Shown piece by piece: positions 18,757-27,400 of a stretch of DNA of 64,000 nucleotides. Location: the NCBI GenBank assembly GCA_030028905.1, contig JALDYZ010000006.1, positions 204,488-268,487 on the forward strand, in the 5' to 3' direction. This stretch comes from Ferirhizobium litorale (GTDB lineage: Bacteria > Pseudomonadota > Alphaproteobacteria > Rhizobiales > Rhizobiaceae). Each line of letters begins with the position of its first letter. Positions within the stretch are counted from its first letter, which is position 1. Both the position numbers and the translations under genes were made by a program. A model generated the notes under the pieces. The model did no database searches. It saw only the letters and a list, made by a program, of their open reading frames with translations, and was not told where the DNA came from.

Positions 18757-20862
18757 TTATCCGGCGCGCAGGAAACGGATCGCTTCATCGCGGCGATGCA
18801 GGTAGAGCAGGGTTCGCAACGCTTCGCCGCGCTCCGAGGTGAGTTCGGGATCCCGTTCGATGAGATAGGCCGCGTCCTTGCGGGCGATCTCCAGGAGATC
18901 GGCATGAGCTTCGAGGCTCGCGAGACGGAATCCCGGCGTGCCGGACTGCCGTGTGCCGAGCAGTTCTCCTTCGCCACGTAACTTCAGATCTTCCTCGGCG
19001 ATCACGAACCCGTCCTCGGTATCCCGCAATACGGACAGCCGGGCGCGGCCGGTCTCACTGAGCGGCCCCTTGTAGAGGAGGATGCAGGTCGAGGCTTCGT
19101 CGCCGCGTCCAACACGCCCGCGCAACTGGTGAAGTTGAGCGAGCCCGAAGCGTTCGGCGTGTTCGATCACCATGATTGTCGCATCCGGAACGTCGACGCC
19201 CACCTCGACCACCGTTGTCGCCACCAGAAGGCGCAATTCGCCGGTCTTGAAGGCGAGCATCACCGCATCCTTTTCAGCGCCGTTCATGCGCCCATGCACA
19301 AGACCGATATTCTGCCCGAGCGCCTGCTGAAGCGTGGCATGCCGCTCCTCGACTGACATTAGGTCGGAAGCCTCCGACTCTTCGACCAGCGGGCAGATCC
19401 AGTAGGCCTTCTTGCCTTCCGCAAGCGCGTGCTTCAGCCTCTCTACGATTTCGCCGGTGCGCTCGTTGGAAACAGTAATCGTCTGGATCGGCTTGCGGCC
19501 TGCCGGCTTTTCGGTGAGCTTCGACACGTCCATGTCGCCGAACGCGGCCAGCACCAGGGTGCGGGGAATTGGCGTCGCCGTCATCACCAGCATGTGGGGA
19601 GAGATGCCCTTGGCGGTGAGGCGCAGACGCTGGTGCACGCCGAAGCGGTGCTGTTCGTCGACGACCGCAAGGAGAAGGTTGCTGTAGGCGACGCTCTCCT
19701 GGAACAGTGCATGGGTGCCGATGACGATCCGGGCCTCACCCGAAGCGATGCGATCGAGGACGGCGTCGCGCTCGCGTCCCTTGGTGCGGCCGGTGAGCAC
19801 CTCGACGACGATACCGGTCTCGGCCAACATTCTCGATATGGTCGCATGGTGTTGTCGCGCCAGGATTTCGGTCGGTGCCATCAGCACCGCCTGCCCGCTG
19901 CTTTCCACCGCCGCGGCCATCGCAAGCAGGGCGACCAGCGTCTTGCCGGATCCAACATCGCCCTGCAGCAATCGCAGCATGCGGTCGGTTCCGGCCATGT
20001 CCTTGAGAATCTCCCCAACGGCTTCCCGTTGGCTCGTTGTCGGCGAAAAGGGCAGGTTGGCGAGGATTTTTCCGGAGAGTTCTCCGGTAGCGTTGACCGG
20101 GATACCGGCAACCTTGCGCAGCCGCTGGCGAACGAGCGAAAGTGACAGTTGCCCCGCGAGGAATTCGTCATAGGCCAGCCGGCGGCGTGCTGGAGACTGG
20201 GGGTCGATGCCGGTCTCGTCGCGCGGGTCGTGCAGCATGCGAAAGCTGTCATCGACGGATGGGAATCCCTGCCGCCCGCAAAGCGCCTCGTCCAGCCATT
20301 CCGGAAAGCGGGGCAGGCGGGCGACCGAGGCCTCGATCATCTTGCGGAGATACTTTGGCGACAGGCCTGCCGTCAGCGGATATATCGGCTCGACCAGCGG
20401 CAGGTGCTCGCCCTCGTCGGCATTGACCGCGTAGTCAGGGTGGACCATCGAAGGCCGCCCGTTGAACCAGTCGACCTTGCCGCTGACGATCACGGTGGAA
20501 TCGATCGGAAACTGTTTTTCCAGCCACTGCCCCTTGCCGCGGAAGTAGACAAGCGCGAGTTCGCCGGTCTCGTCGTGCAGGAAGATCCGGTAGGGCACGC
20601 TGCTGTGGCCCTTCGGCGGCGGCTGGTGTCTGTCGACGCGAGCGGTGATGGTCACGACCGAACCTTGCGGTGCCCGCGCTATTCCCGGTTGGTGTCGACG
20701 ATCGATCAATGAATAGGGCGCATGGAAGAGCAGGTCGATGACCCTCGTGTCGTCGGCATCGTCGCGGCTCAGAAGCTTGACGAAGAGGTCGGCAAGCTTC
20801 GGGCCGACGCCCGGAAGCGATGACACGGGGGAGAATAGAGGATCGAGAACGGCAGGGCGCAT
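18757..20862 (-). CDS. recG: ATP-dependent DNA helicase RecG
   Basis: A 701-residue branch-migration helicase acting on stalled forks and Holliday junctions. The N-terminal wedge/OB region is followed by the SF2 helicase core: Walker A LLQGDVGSGKTLVALLAMA, DEQH box VVDEQHRFGVHQR, motif III TATPIPRT, and later RGRVGRGDEAS. The C-terminal segment LKLRGEGELLGTRQSGTPG is characteristic. The open frame extends 49 codons further upstream, but the ATG at 20862 (MRPAVLDPLF) gives the usual length. It is divergent from sdhE. Confidence 0.96.
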   Translation of the reverse strand: MRPAVLDPLFSPVSSLPGVGPKLADLFVKLLSRDDADDTRVIDLLFHAPYSLIDRRHQPGIARAPQGSVVTITARVDRHQPPPKGHSSVPYRIFLHDETGELALVYFRGKGQWLEKQFPIDSTVIVSGKVDWFNGRPSMVHPDYAVNADEGEHLPLVEPIYPLTAGLSPKYLRKMIEASVARLPRFPEWLDEALCGRQGFPSVDDSFRMLHDPRDETGIDPQSPARRRLAYDEFLAGQLSLSLVRQRLRKVAGIPVNATGELSGKILANLPFSPTTSQREAVGEILKDMAGTDRMLRLLQGDVGSGKTLVALLAMAAAVESSGQAVLMAPTEILARQHHATISRMLAETGIVVEVLTGRTKGRERDAVLDRIASGEARIVIGTHALFQESVAYSNLLLAVVDEQHRFGVHQRLRLTAKGISPHMLVMTATPIPRTLVLAAFGDMDVSKLTEKPAGRKPIQTITVSNERTGEIVERLKHALAEGKKAYWICPLVEESEASDLMSVEERHATLQQALGQNIGLVHGRMNGAEKDAVMLAFKTGELRLLVATTVVEVGVDVPDATIMVIEHAERFGLAQLHQLRGRVGRGDEASTCILLYKGPLSETGRARLSVLRDTEDGFVIAEEDLKLRGEGELLGTRQSGTPGFRLASLEAHADLLEIARKDAAYLIERDPELTSERGEALRTLLYLHRRDEAIRFLRAG

Positions 20863-20956
20863 GGGTGCCAAAATGCGACGGGAAATGCAGCCTTGGCAAG
20901 GCTGACAACGGCGAAACGAAGGTCTATAGAGGCGCATCAACAGGAAGGTGACAGGC

Positions 20957-21274
20957 ATGACAGGCATTTCCCGCACCAGCGCAGATCTCGATCCCCGCCG
21001 AAGGCGCATTCTCTATCGCTGCTGGCACCGCGGAATTCGCGAGATGGATCTGGTGCTGGGCCAGTTTGCCGAAGCCGAGCTTGCTGAACTCTCCGAGGAT
21101 GAGCTCGACGAGCTGGAGACGATCATGGGCGAGGAGGACAACGACCTCGTGACCTGGATCACTGGTGCGGTCGTACTGCCGTCGCACTTCGACACGCCGC
21201 TCTTTGCCCGTATTGCCTCTTACCGCCCGGATTTCGATCCTGTCACCATGACCTCCCTCAGGACACCGGAATGA
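20957..21274 (+). CDS. sdhE: FAD assembly factor SdhE
   Basis: A 105-residue protein of the SdhE/YgfY (DUF339) family, which helps attach FAD covalently to the flavoprotein subunit of succinate dehydrogenase. The five-helix bundle carries the essential RGxxE motif as HRGIREMD. The ATG at 20957 has AGGAAGG eight bases ahead; the GTG at 20948 overlaps that site and is unlikely. It ends with a four-base overlap into mfd. The recG-sdhE-mfd neighbourhood is conserved in many alphaproteobacteria. Confidence 0.93.
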   Translation: MTGISRTSADLDPRRRRILYRCWHRGIREMDLVLGQFAEAELAELSEDELDELETIMGEEDNDLVTWITGAVVLPSHFDTPLFARIASYRPDFDPVTMTSLRTPE

Positions 21275-24200
21275 TCCCTGGATTCGACCCGAAGCGCCTG
21301 GCGAACGCCGGAACTGCGCTTACCATCGGCAATGTGCCCTCCGGCATCGAACCGCTTCTGCTAGCGGAGCTTGCGCGTTCGGGGCCACCCGTCGCCTATG
21401 TCATGTCGGACGGCCAGCGCATGGCCGATCTCGAACAGATGCTGGGCTTTGTTGCACCCGAAATCCCGGTGCTGACGCTGCCGGCCTGGGACTGTCTTCC
21501 CTACGACCGGGTATCTCCGAGTGCCGACACCTCGGCCCGGCGCATCTCGGCGCTAAGCGGCCTCATCGCCCATTCCCGCAAGCCGCACCCGGCGATCGTG
21601 CTCGTCACCGTCAACGCGATGCTGCAGAAGGTGGCGCCACGCGACATCCTCGAAAGCCTGTCCTTCTCCGCGCGTCCCGGCAACACCGTCCGCATGGATG
21701 ACATCGCTGCAAGGTTGGAGCGCAATGGCTTTGAACGGGTCGCCACGGTTCGTGAAGTCGGCGAGTTCGCGGTTCGCGGCGGCATCCTGGATGTCTTCGT
21801 GCCCGGCACCGAGGAACCCCTCCGTCTGGATTTCTTCGGCGACACGCTTGAAAGCATCCGCAGCTTCGACCCGGCCAGCCAGCGCACGATCGGTCAGGCC
21901 CGATCGCTCGACCTCAACCCGATGAGCGAGGTCACGCTGACGCCGGACACGATCAGCCGATTCCGAAAAAACTACCTTTCGCTCTTCGGGGCAGCCACCC
22001 GCGACGATGCTCTCTATGTGGCGGTGTCAGAGGGACGCCGCTACGCCGGCATGGAACATTGGCTACCACTGTTCTACGAAAAGCTCGAAACCGCCTTCGA
22101 CTATCTCGATGGCTTCCAGTTCGTCACCGATCACACGGTGCGAGAAGCGGCGGAAGAACGCTCTCGCCTCGTCCTCGACTACTATCAGGCACGTCAGGAC
22201 GCCGGCACGCAGGGCAAGGGACAATTGGCGCAGGCCACGCCCTACAAGCCGGTCTCGCCCGGCCAGCTCTATCTCGATGCCAACGCCTTCGGTTCCGCCC
22301 TCGACGCCCTGAACGCCATCCGGCTGTCGCCGTTCAACGAGCAGGACAGCGCTGGCCGCCGGGTGATTGCGCTTGATGCCCATGCCGGCCCGCGCTGGGC
22401 ACGCAATGCGGTCGAGGGGCAAGAGGCGGAGCGCGTCAACGTTTTCGATCTCGCTGTCAAGCACATCGCCGACAAGCGCGCCCAGGGGGCGAAGGTCCTC
22501 ATCACCGGCTGGAGCGATGGCTCTCTTGAACGTTTGCTGCAGGTGCTGAACGAGCATGGGCTGGAGAGAATCAAACCGATCAGCACCCTCGGTGAAATCG
22601 GCAGCCTCGACAGGGGTGAGGCCGCGTCCGCCGTCCTCAGCCTCGAGGCCGGTTTCGAAACCCGCGATCTGGTGTTGATCGGCGAGCAGGACATTCTCGG
22701 CGACCGCATGGTGCGCCGCTCGAAGCGGCGCAAGCGCGGCGCCGATTTCATCTCGGAAGTCGCCGGGCTCGAAGAAGGAGCACTCGTCGTCCATGCCGAG
22801 CATGGCATCGGTCGTTTCATCGGCCTGCGCACCATCGAGGCCGCCGGCGCGCCGCACGCCTGCCTCGAGCTCAGATATGCCGACGAGGCCAAACTCTTCC
22901 TACCGGTCGAAAACATCGATCTGCTGTCGCGTTACAGCTCCGAAGGCACGGATGCGCAACTCGACAAGCTCGGCGGCGGCGCCTGGCAGATGCGCAAGGC
23001 CAAGCTCAAGAAGCGCCTGCTCGACATGGCCGATGGGCTGATCCGGCTTGCCGCTACCCGCTTGACGCGGCATGCGCCGGTCCTGGCCGCCCCGGACGGC
23101 GTTTATGACGAATTCGCCGCACGTTTCCCCTATGACGAGACCGAAGACCAGATGAACGCCATCGATGCGGTACGGGAGGACCTCGGTGCAGGCCGGCCGA
23201 TGGATCGCCTCGTCTGCGGCGACGTCGGATTCGGCAAGACCGAGGTGGCGTTGCGCGGTGCCTTCATCGCGGCGATGAACGGCGTCCAGGTCGCCGTTGT
23301 CGTGCCGACGACGCTTCTTGCGCGCCAGCATTTCAAGACATTTTCCGAGCGTTTCCGAGGGCTGCCGATCCGCATCCAGCAGGCGTCGCGTCTCGTCGGT
23401 TCGAAGGAACTGGCGCTGACCAAGAAGGAAGTGGCAGAAGGCAAGACCGATGTGGTGGTCGGCACCCACGCGCTGCTCGGTTCCGGCATCAAGTTCGCCA
23501 ATCTGGGGCTGTTGATCATCGACGAAGAGCAGCATTTCGGCGTGAAGCACAAGGAGCGGCTGAAGGAACTGAAGAGCGACGTGCACGTGCTGACGCTGTC
23601 GGCCACGCCGATTCCGCGCACGCTGCAACTGGCAATGACGGGCGTGCGCGAATTGTCGCTGATTACCACACCCCCCGTCGACCGCATGGCCGTTCGCACC
23701 TTCATCTCGCCGTTCGATGCGCTGGTGATCCGCGAGACACTGATGCGCGAGCACTTTCGTGGCGGACAAAGTTTCTACGTCTGCCCGCGGCTTTCCGACC
23801 TCGAGGAAATCCATGCCTTCCTGCGCTCCGATGTGCCGGAACTGAAGGTTGCCGTCGCCCACGGACAGATGCCCGCCGGTGAGCTCGAAGACATCATGAA
23901 TGCGTTCTACGACGGCCGCTACGACGTGTTGCTGTCGACAACCATCGTCGAATCCGGGCTGGACGTCCCGACCGCGAACACGCTGATCGTCCATCGCGCC
24001 GACATGTTCGGCCTGGCGCAGCTCTACCAGTTGCGCGGCCGTGTCGGCAGATCCAAGGTGCGCGCCTTCGCGCTCTTCACGTTACCGGTCAACCGGGTGC
24101 TGACAGCCACCGCCGAGCGCCGCCTGAAGGTGCTGCAGTCGCTCGATACGCTAGGTGCGGGCTTCCAGCTCGCCAGCCACGATCTCGATATTCGCGGCGC

Positions 24201-24774
24201 TGGCAACCTGCTCGGCGAGGAGCAATCGGGCCATATCAAGGAAGTCGGATTCGAGCTCTACCAGCAGATGCTGGAGGAGGCCGTCGCCGAGGTGAAGGGC
24301 GACGAGGAGGTGCTCGACACCGGCTGGTCGCCGCAGATCTCGGTAGGCACACCGGTGATGATCCCGGACGACTACGTGCCCGACCTGCATCTTCGCCTCG
24401 GCCTCTATCGTCGCCTTGGGGAGATCACCGATCTCAAGGAGATCGACAGTTTTGGCGCCGAGATGATCGACCGCTTCGGCCCTCTGCCGATCGAAGTGCA
24501 GCATCTCCTCAAGATCGTCTACATCAAGTCGCTCTGCCGCACCGCCAATGTCGAGAAGCTCGAAGCCGGACCAAAGGGCATCGTCGTCCAGTTCCGCAAT
24601 AAGGAGTTCCCGAATCCAGCGGCGCTCGTCGGCTACATCGGCAAGCAGGGGACCATGGCGAAGATCCGGCCCGATCATAGTCTGGTGCTGATACGCGACC
24701 TGCCGACGCCGGAAAAGCGGCTTTCCGGCGCGGCTGTGGTCATGACCCATCTGGCGGGGCTCGTCAAAGCATAA
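21271..24774 (+). CDS. mfd: Transcription-repair coupling factor Mfd
   Basis: A 1167-residue translocase that releases RNA polymerase stalled at DNA lesions and recruits UvrA. The UvrB-like N-terminal part is followed by the RNA polymerase-interacting domain (VVHAEHGIGRFIGLRTIEAAG is typical, about residues 505-525), the SF2 motor with Walker A CGDVGFGKTEVALRG, box DEEQHFGVKHKE and QLRGRVGRS, and a C-terminal D7/TRCF domain. Length is close to E. coli Mfd (1148). It overlaps sdhE by ATGA. uvrA, its partner in repair, lies 12 kb further on. Confidence 0.97.
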   Translation: MIPGFDPKRLANAGTALTIGNVPSGIEPLLLAELARSGPPVAYVMSDGQRMADLEQMLGFVAPEIPVLTLPAWDCLPYDRVSPSADTSARRISALSGLIAHSRKPHPAIVLVTVNAMLQKVAPRDILESLSFSARPGNTVRMDDIAARLERNGFERVATVREVGEFAVRGGILDVFVPGTEEPLRLDFFGDTLESIRSFDPASQRTIGQARSLDLNPMSEVTLTPDTISRFRKNYLSLFGAATRDDALYVAVSEGRRYAGMEHWLPLFYEKLETAFDYLDGFQFVTDHTVREAAEERSRLVLDYYQARQDAGTQGKGQLAQATPYKPVSPGQLYLDANAFGSALDALNAIRLSPFNEQDSAGRRVIALDAHAGPRWARNAVEGQEAERVNVFDLAVKHIADKRAQGAKVLITGWSDGSLERLLQVLNEHGLERIKPISTLGEIGSLDRGEAASAVLSLEAGFETRDLVLIGEQDILGDRMVRRSKRRKRGADFISEVAGLEEGALVVHAEHGIGRFIGLRTIEAAGAPHACLELRYADEAKLFLPVENIDLLSRYSSEGTDAQLDKLGGGAWQMRKAKLKKRLLDMADGLIRLAATRLTRHAPVLAAPDGVYDEFAARFPYDETEDQMNAIDAVREDLGAGRPMDRLVCGDVGFGKTEVALRGAFIAAMNGVQVAVVVPTTLLARQHFKTFSERFRGLPIRIQQASRLVGSKELALTKKEVAEGKTDVVVGTHALLGSGIKFANLGLLIIDEEQHFGVKHKERLKELKSDVHVLTLSATPIPRTLQLAMTGVRELSLITTPPVDRMAVRTFISPFDALVIRETLMREHFRGGQSFYVCPRLSDLEEIHAFLRSDVPELKVAVAHGQMPAGELEDIMNAFYDGRYDVLLSTTIVESGLDVPTANTLIVHRADMFGLAQLYQLRGRVGRSKVRAFALFTLPVNRVLTATAERRLKVLQSLDTLGAGFQLASHDLDIRGAGNLLGEEQSGHIKEVGFELYQQMLEEAVAEVKGDEEVLDTGWSPQISVGTPVMIPDDYVPDLHLRLGLYRRLGEITDLKEIDSFGAEMIDRFGPLPIEVQHLLKIVYIKSLCRTANVEKLEAGPKGIVVQFRNKEFPNPAALVGYIGKQGTMAKIRPDHSLVLIRDLPTPEKRLSGAAVVMTHLAGLVKA

Positions 24775-24905
24775 AGCAAGCCGCGAATATCTGCCGGCGT
24801 GGCGGCTTTCCAGAACCGGAAGGCGTCTCCGCAGGTATGCTTGCGGGTGATTTCGGCATATTCTGTCCCAGGTTCGCCGACGCATAGTCAGCCCGGGAGG
24901 ATGCC

Positions 24906-26606
24906 ATGGCGACGATCAACGGCAGCAACGTGTCGGAACGAATCGACGGCACCGATGCGAATGATACTCTGAGGGGCCTCGGCGGCAGCGACACCATCAA
25001 GGCTGGCCAGGGAAACGATACCGTCGCCGGCGGAAACGGTGCAGACAGGGTTTTCGGCGGAGGCGGCAATGACGTCATCTACGGGTATGGAGCGGCGGAC
25101 CTGAATGCCAACTCGGGCACCATCCGCGCGACCCTTCTCGCCGATGCAGGCTCCGGTGCGGTCTATCTGACGACCGCGCCCGGCGACGACGGGCACGTCT
25201 ATTCCGTCAACAAGACGACCGGTATCATCGCCCGGATCGATATAGATACGGGTCAGATGACCACGTTTCTCAACATTCCCAACGGGCAATTCGGAAAGGA
25301 ACGCGAAGGCGGCGTGCTGAGTGTCGCATTCCATCCCGACTATCAGGTGAATGGACGGTTCTTCGTGTTCGTCACGACCGCCGCGGGAGACCTTGCGGTG
25401 CGTGAGTACCAAGCAAACGGGCAGGGAACGCCGGACCTGATCCAGACGGTCATCCGCATCCCCCATCCGGTAAACGGCAACCACAATGGCGGTTTTGTCG
25501 GCTTCGGGCCCGATGGCTATCTCTACATCACTACTGGCGACGGTGGCGGCGCCAACGATCCGAACGGCAACGCCCAGAACCTGAGTTCGCTGCTCGGCAA
25601 GATCCTGCGCATCGATGTCGATGGTGACGACTTTCCCGCGAATGCCAGCCGGAACTACGCCATTCCGGACGACAATCCTTTCGCTGGTGCGACTCCCGGG
25701 CGTGACGAGATCTGGGCCTATGGACTTCGCAATCCGTGGCGCATGAGCTTCGATCCGAAGACCGGCGACCTCTATATCGGCGATGTCGGCCAGAACGCCT
25801 TCGAGGAAATCAACCATGTAAAAGCGGGCTCGCCCACCGGCCTCAATTTCGGATGGAACTACCGGGAAGGTCTCGTCGCCGGGCCGGGGACTCCGCCTGC
25901 AAATCCTCCACCGATGGAGGACCCGGTCTTCGTCTATTCGCACAACAGCGACAATGCCTCGGTCACGGGCGGTCACGTCTACCGGGGGCCAGCACCGGGC
26001 CTGCAGGGCAACTATTTCTTTTCCGATTTCGTCACCGGGAAGATCTACACTCTGCGGATGACGAATGGAGGACCGGAAGATGCCATCGAGCGAACGGCGC
26101 AGATCCGTGGTGCGGATGTCGGCAATATCGCCTCATTCGGCACAGATGCCCGCGGCAACCTCTACGCGGTGTCCCTTTCGGGCGGGATCTACCGTCTCGA
26201 TCCGACCACCGCCGCCGGCGATGGCAGGGATGAATTGCACGGCGGTCCGGGCAACGACCGGATCTATGGCGGCGCGGGCAACGACCAGTTGTTCGGCGGA
26301 ACCGGCCGCGACACGCTGTCCGGGGGTATCGGTAACGATGTGCTTACCGGCGATGGCGGTGCCGACATGTTCCTCTTCGCACCGGATTCCGGGCGCGACC
26401 GCATCACCGATTTCAATCCGGCAGGAGCATCGCATGATGTGGTAGACCTGAGCGCGGCGGGGATCGCCGATAGCTTTGCCGAACTCAGGGATGATCATAT
26501 GGTTCAGAATGGTGACGATGTCGTCATCAGCGGCCCCGGTGGCATCCGCATCCGCATAGAGGACGTGACCATTGCCGAGTTGGACCGCAGCGACTTTATC
26601 CTCTAG
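24906..26606 (+). CDS. Secreted PQQ-type sugar dehydrogenase with RTX repeats at both ends
   Basis: A 566-residue protein. The centre (about residues 75-425) is a six-bladed GSDH beta-propeller of the soluble aldose sugar dehydrogenase family: GGVLSVAFHPDY, NHNGGFVGFGPDGYLY, GKILRIDVDGD, GLRNPWRMSFD and ADVGNIASFGTD include the usual catalytic His and calcium/PQQ-site residues. Glycine-aspartate-rich RTX nonapeptides occur before it (residues about 22-66, for example GGGGNDVIYG) and after it (about 434-480, for example GGAGNDQLFGG). There is no Sec signal, so type I secretion through a TolC-like channel is likely. GGGAGGATGCC precedes the ATG. No secretion genes are adjacent. Confidence 0.85.
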   Translation: MATINGSNVSERIDGTDANDTLRGLGGSDTIKAGQGNDTVAGGNGADRVFGGGGNDVIYGYGAADLNANSGTIRATLLADAGSGAVYLTTAPGDDGHVYSVNKTTGIIARIDIDTGQMTTFLNIPNGQFGKEREGGVLSVAFHPDYQVNGRFFVFVTTAAGDLAVREYQANGQGTPDLIQTVIRIPHPVNGNHNGGFVGFGPDGYLYITTGDGGGANDPNGNAQNLSSLLGKILRIDVDGDDFPANASRNYAIPDDNPFAGATPGRDEIWAYGLRNPWRMSFDPKTGDLYIGDVGQNAFEEINHVKAGSPTGLNFGWNYREGLVAGPGTPPANPPPMEDPVFVYSHNSDNASVTGGHVYRGPAPGLQGNYFFSDFVTGKIYTLRMTNGGPEDAIERTAQIRGADVGNIASFGTDARGNLYAVSLSGGIYRLDPTTAAGDGRDELHGGPGNDRIYGGAGNDQLFGGTGRDTLSGGIGNDVLTGDGGADMFLFAPDSGRDRITDFNPAGASHDVVDLSAAGIADSFAELRDDHMVQNGDDVVISGPGGIRIRIEDVTIAELDRSDFIL

Positions 26607-26612
26607 AGGCGT

Positions 26613-27281
26613 TCAGGCTTCTCCACGCTTTTCCCGCTTCATGCGGGCAATATCGCGGAGCGCACCGACCAACACCTCGGGAGACTGGGCGCCGCTGACG
26701 GCATACTGCTGGTCGAAGATGAAGAACGGCACGCCGGCTACGCCCATCTGCTGCGCTGCCGAGATTTCGCCCTTGATCATGTCGCGGTCCGCGTCGGACG
26801 CAAGCAGCGTTTCAACCACCTTGGCGTCCATTCCCGCTTCTGTGGCGATGTCGACGAGTACGGCCCGGTCGCCGATATTGCGCCCTTCCTCGAAATTCGC
26901 CTTGAAGAGTGCCGAGACAACCTTGCCCTGCATCTCCCGTCCCTCGGCATGAGCCCAGAGCAGCAGACGGTGCGCATCCATGGTGTTCGGGCCGACCTTG
27001 ATGGCATCGAAGTCGAACGCGATGCCGGCTTCGTTCCCGAGGCCAGTCAGCACTTCGTGAGCCTTGTCCATTTTCTCCTTGCCGCCGAGCTTGGCGGCAA
27101 GCGCCGCCTGCTGGTCGACGCCTTCGGGCGGATAGTCGGGGTTGAGCTGGTAAGGGCGCCAGTTCACCTCCACGCCGACCTCGTCCTGAACTTCGGCAAT
27201 GGCCTGATCGAGACGTGCCTTGCCAAGGTAGCACCAAGGGCAAACAACATCCGATACGATGTCGATGACGATGTTTTCCAT
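26613..27281 (-). CDS. DsbA family (FrnE-like) cytoplasmic oxidoreductase
   Basis: A 222-residue thioredoxin-fold protein with active site CPWC in SDVVCPWCYLGKARLDQA at residues 14-17 and the helical insertion typical of DsbA/2-hydroxychromene-2-carboxylate isomerase relatives. There is no signal peptide, so it is cytoplasmic, as in FrnE, which was first met in polyketide clusters. The C-terminal cis-Pro region MGVAGVPFFIFDQQYAVSGA is intact. AAAGGAAT precedes the ATG. Its redox partner is unknown. It converges on the sugar dehydrogenase, with only six bases between the genes. Confidence 0.88.
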   Translation of the reverse strand: MENIVIDIVSDVVCPWCYLGKARLDQAIAEVQDEVGVEVNWRPYQLNPDYPPEGVDQQAALAAKLGGKEKMDKAHEVLTGLGNEAGIAFDFDAIKVGPNTMDAHRLLLWAHAEGREMQGKVVSALFKANFEEGRNIGDRAVLVDIATEAGMDAKVVETLLASDADRDMIKGEISAAQQMGVAGVPFFIFDQQYAVSGAQSPEVLVGALRDIARMKREKRGEA

Positions 27282-27400
27282 GGCGTATTCCTTTCCGGTT
27301 CTGGCGCGCGCGAGCCCTTACCCCGATCTAGGCGCCATGACGCGATCTTGCAACCGGTTACCCGAAAGTAACCGGCAATAGAGGTGCGGCTATGCGGCGA

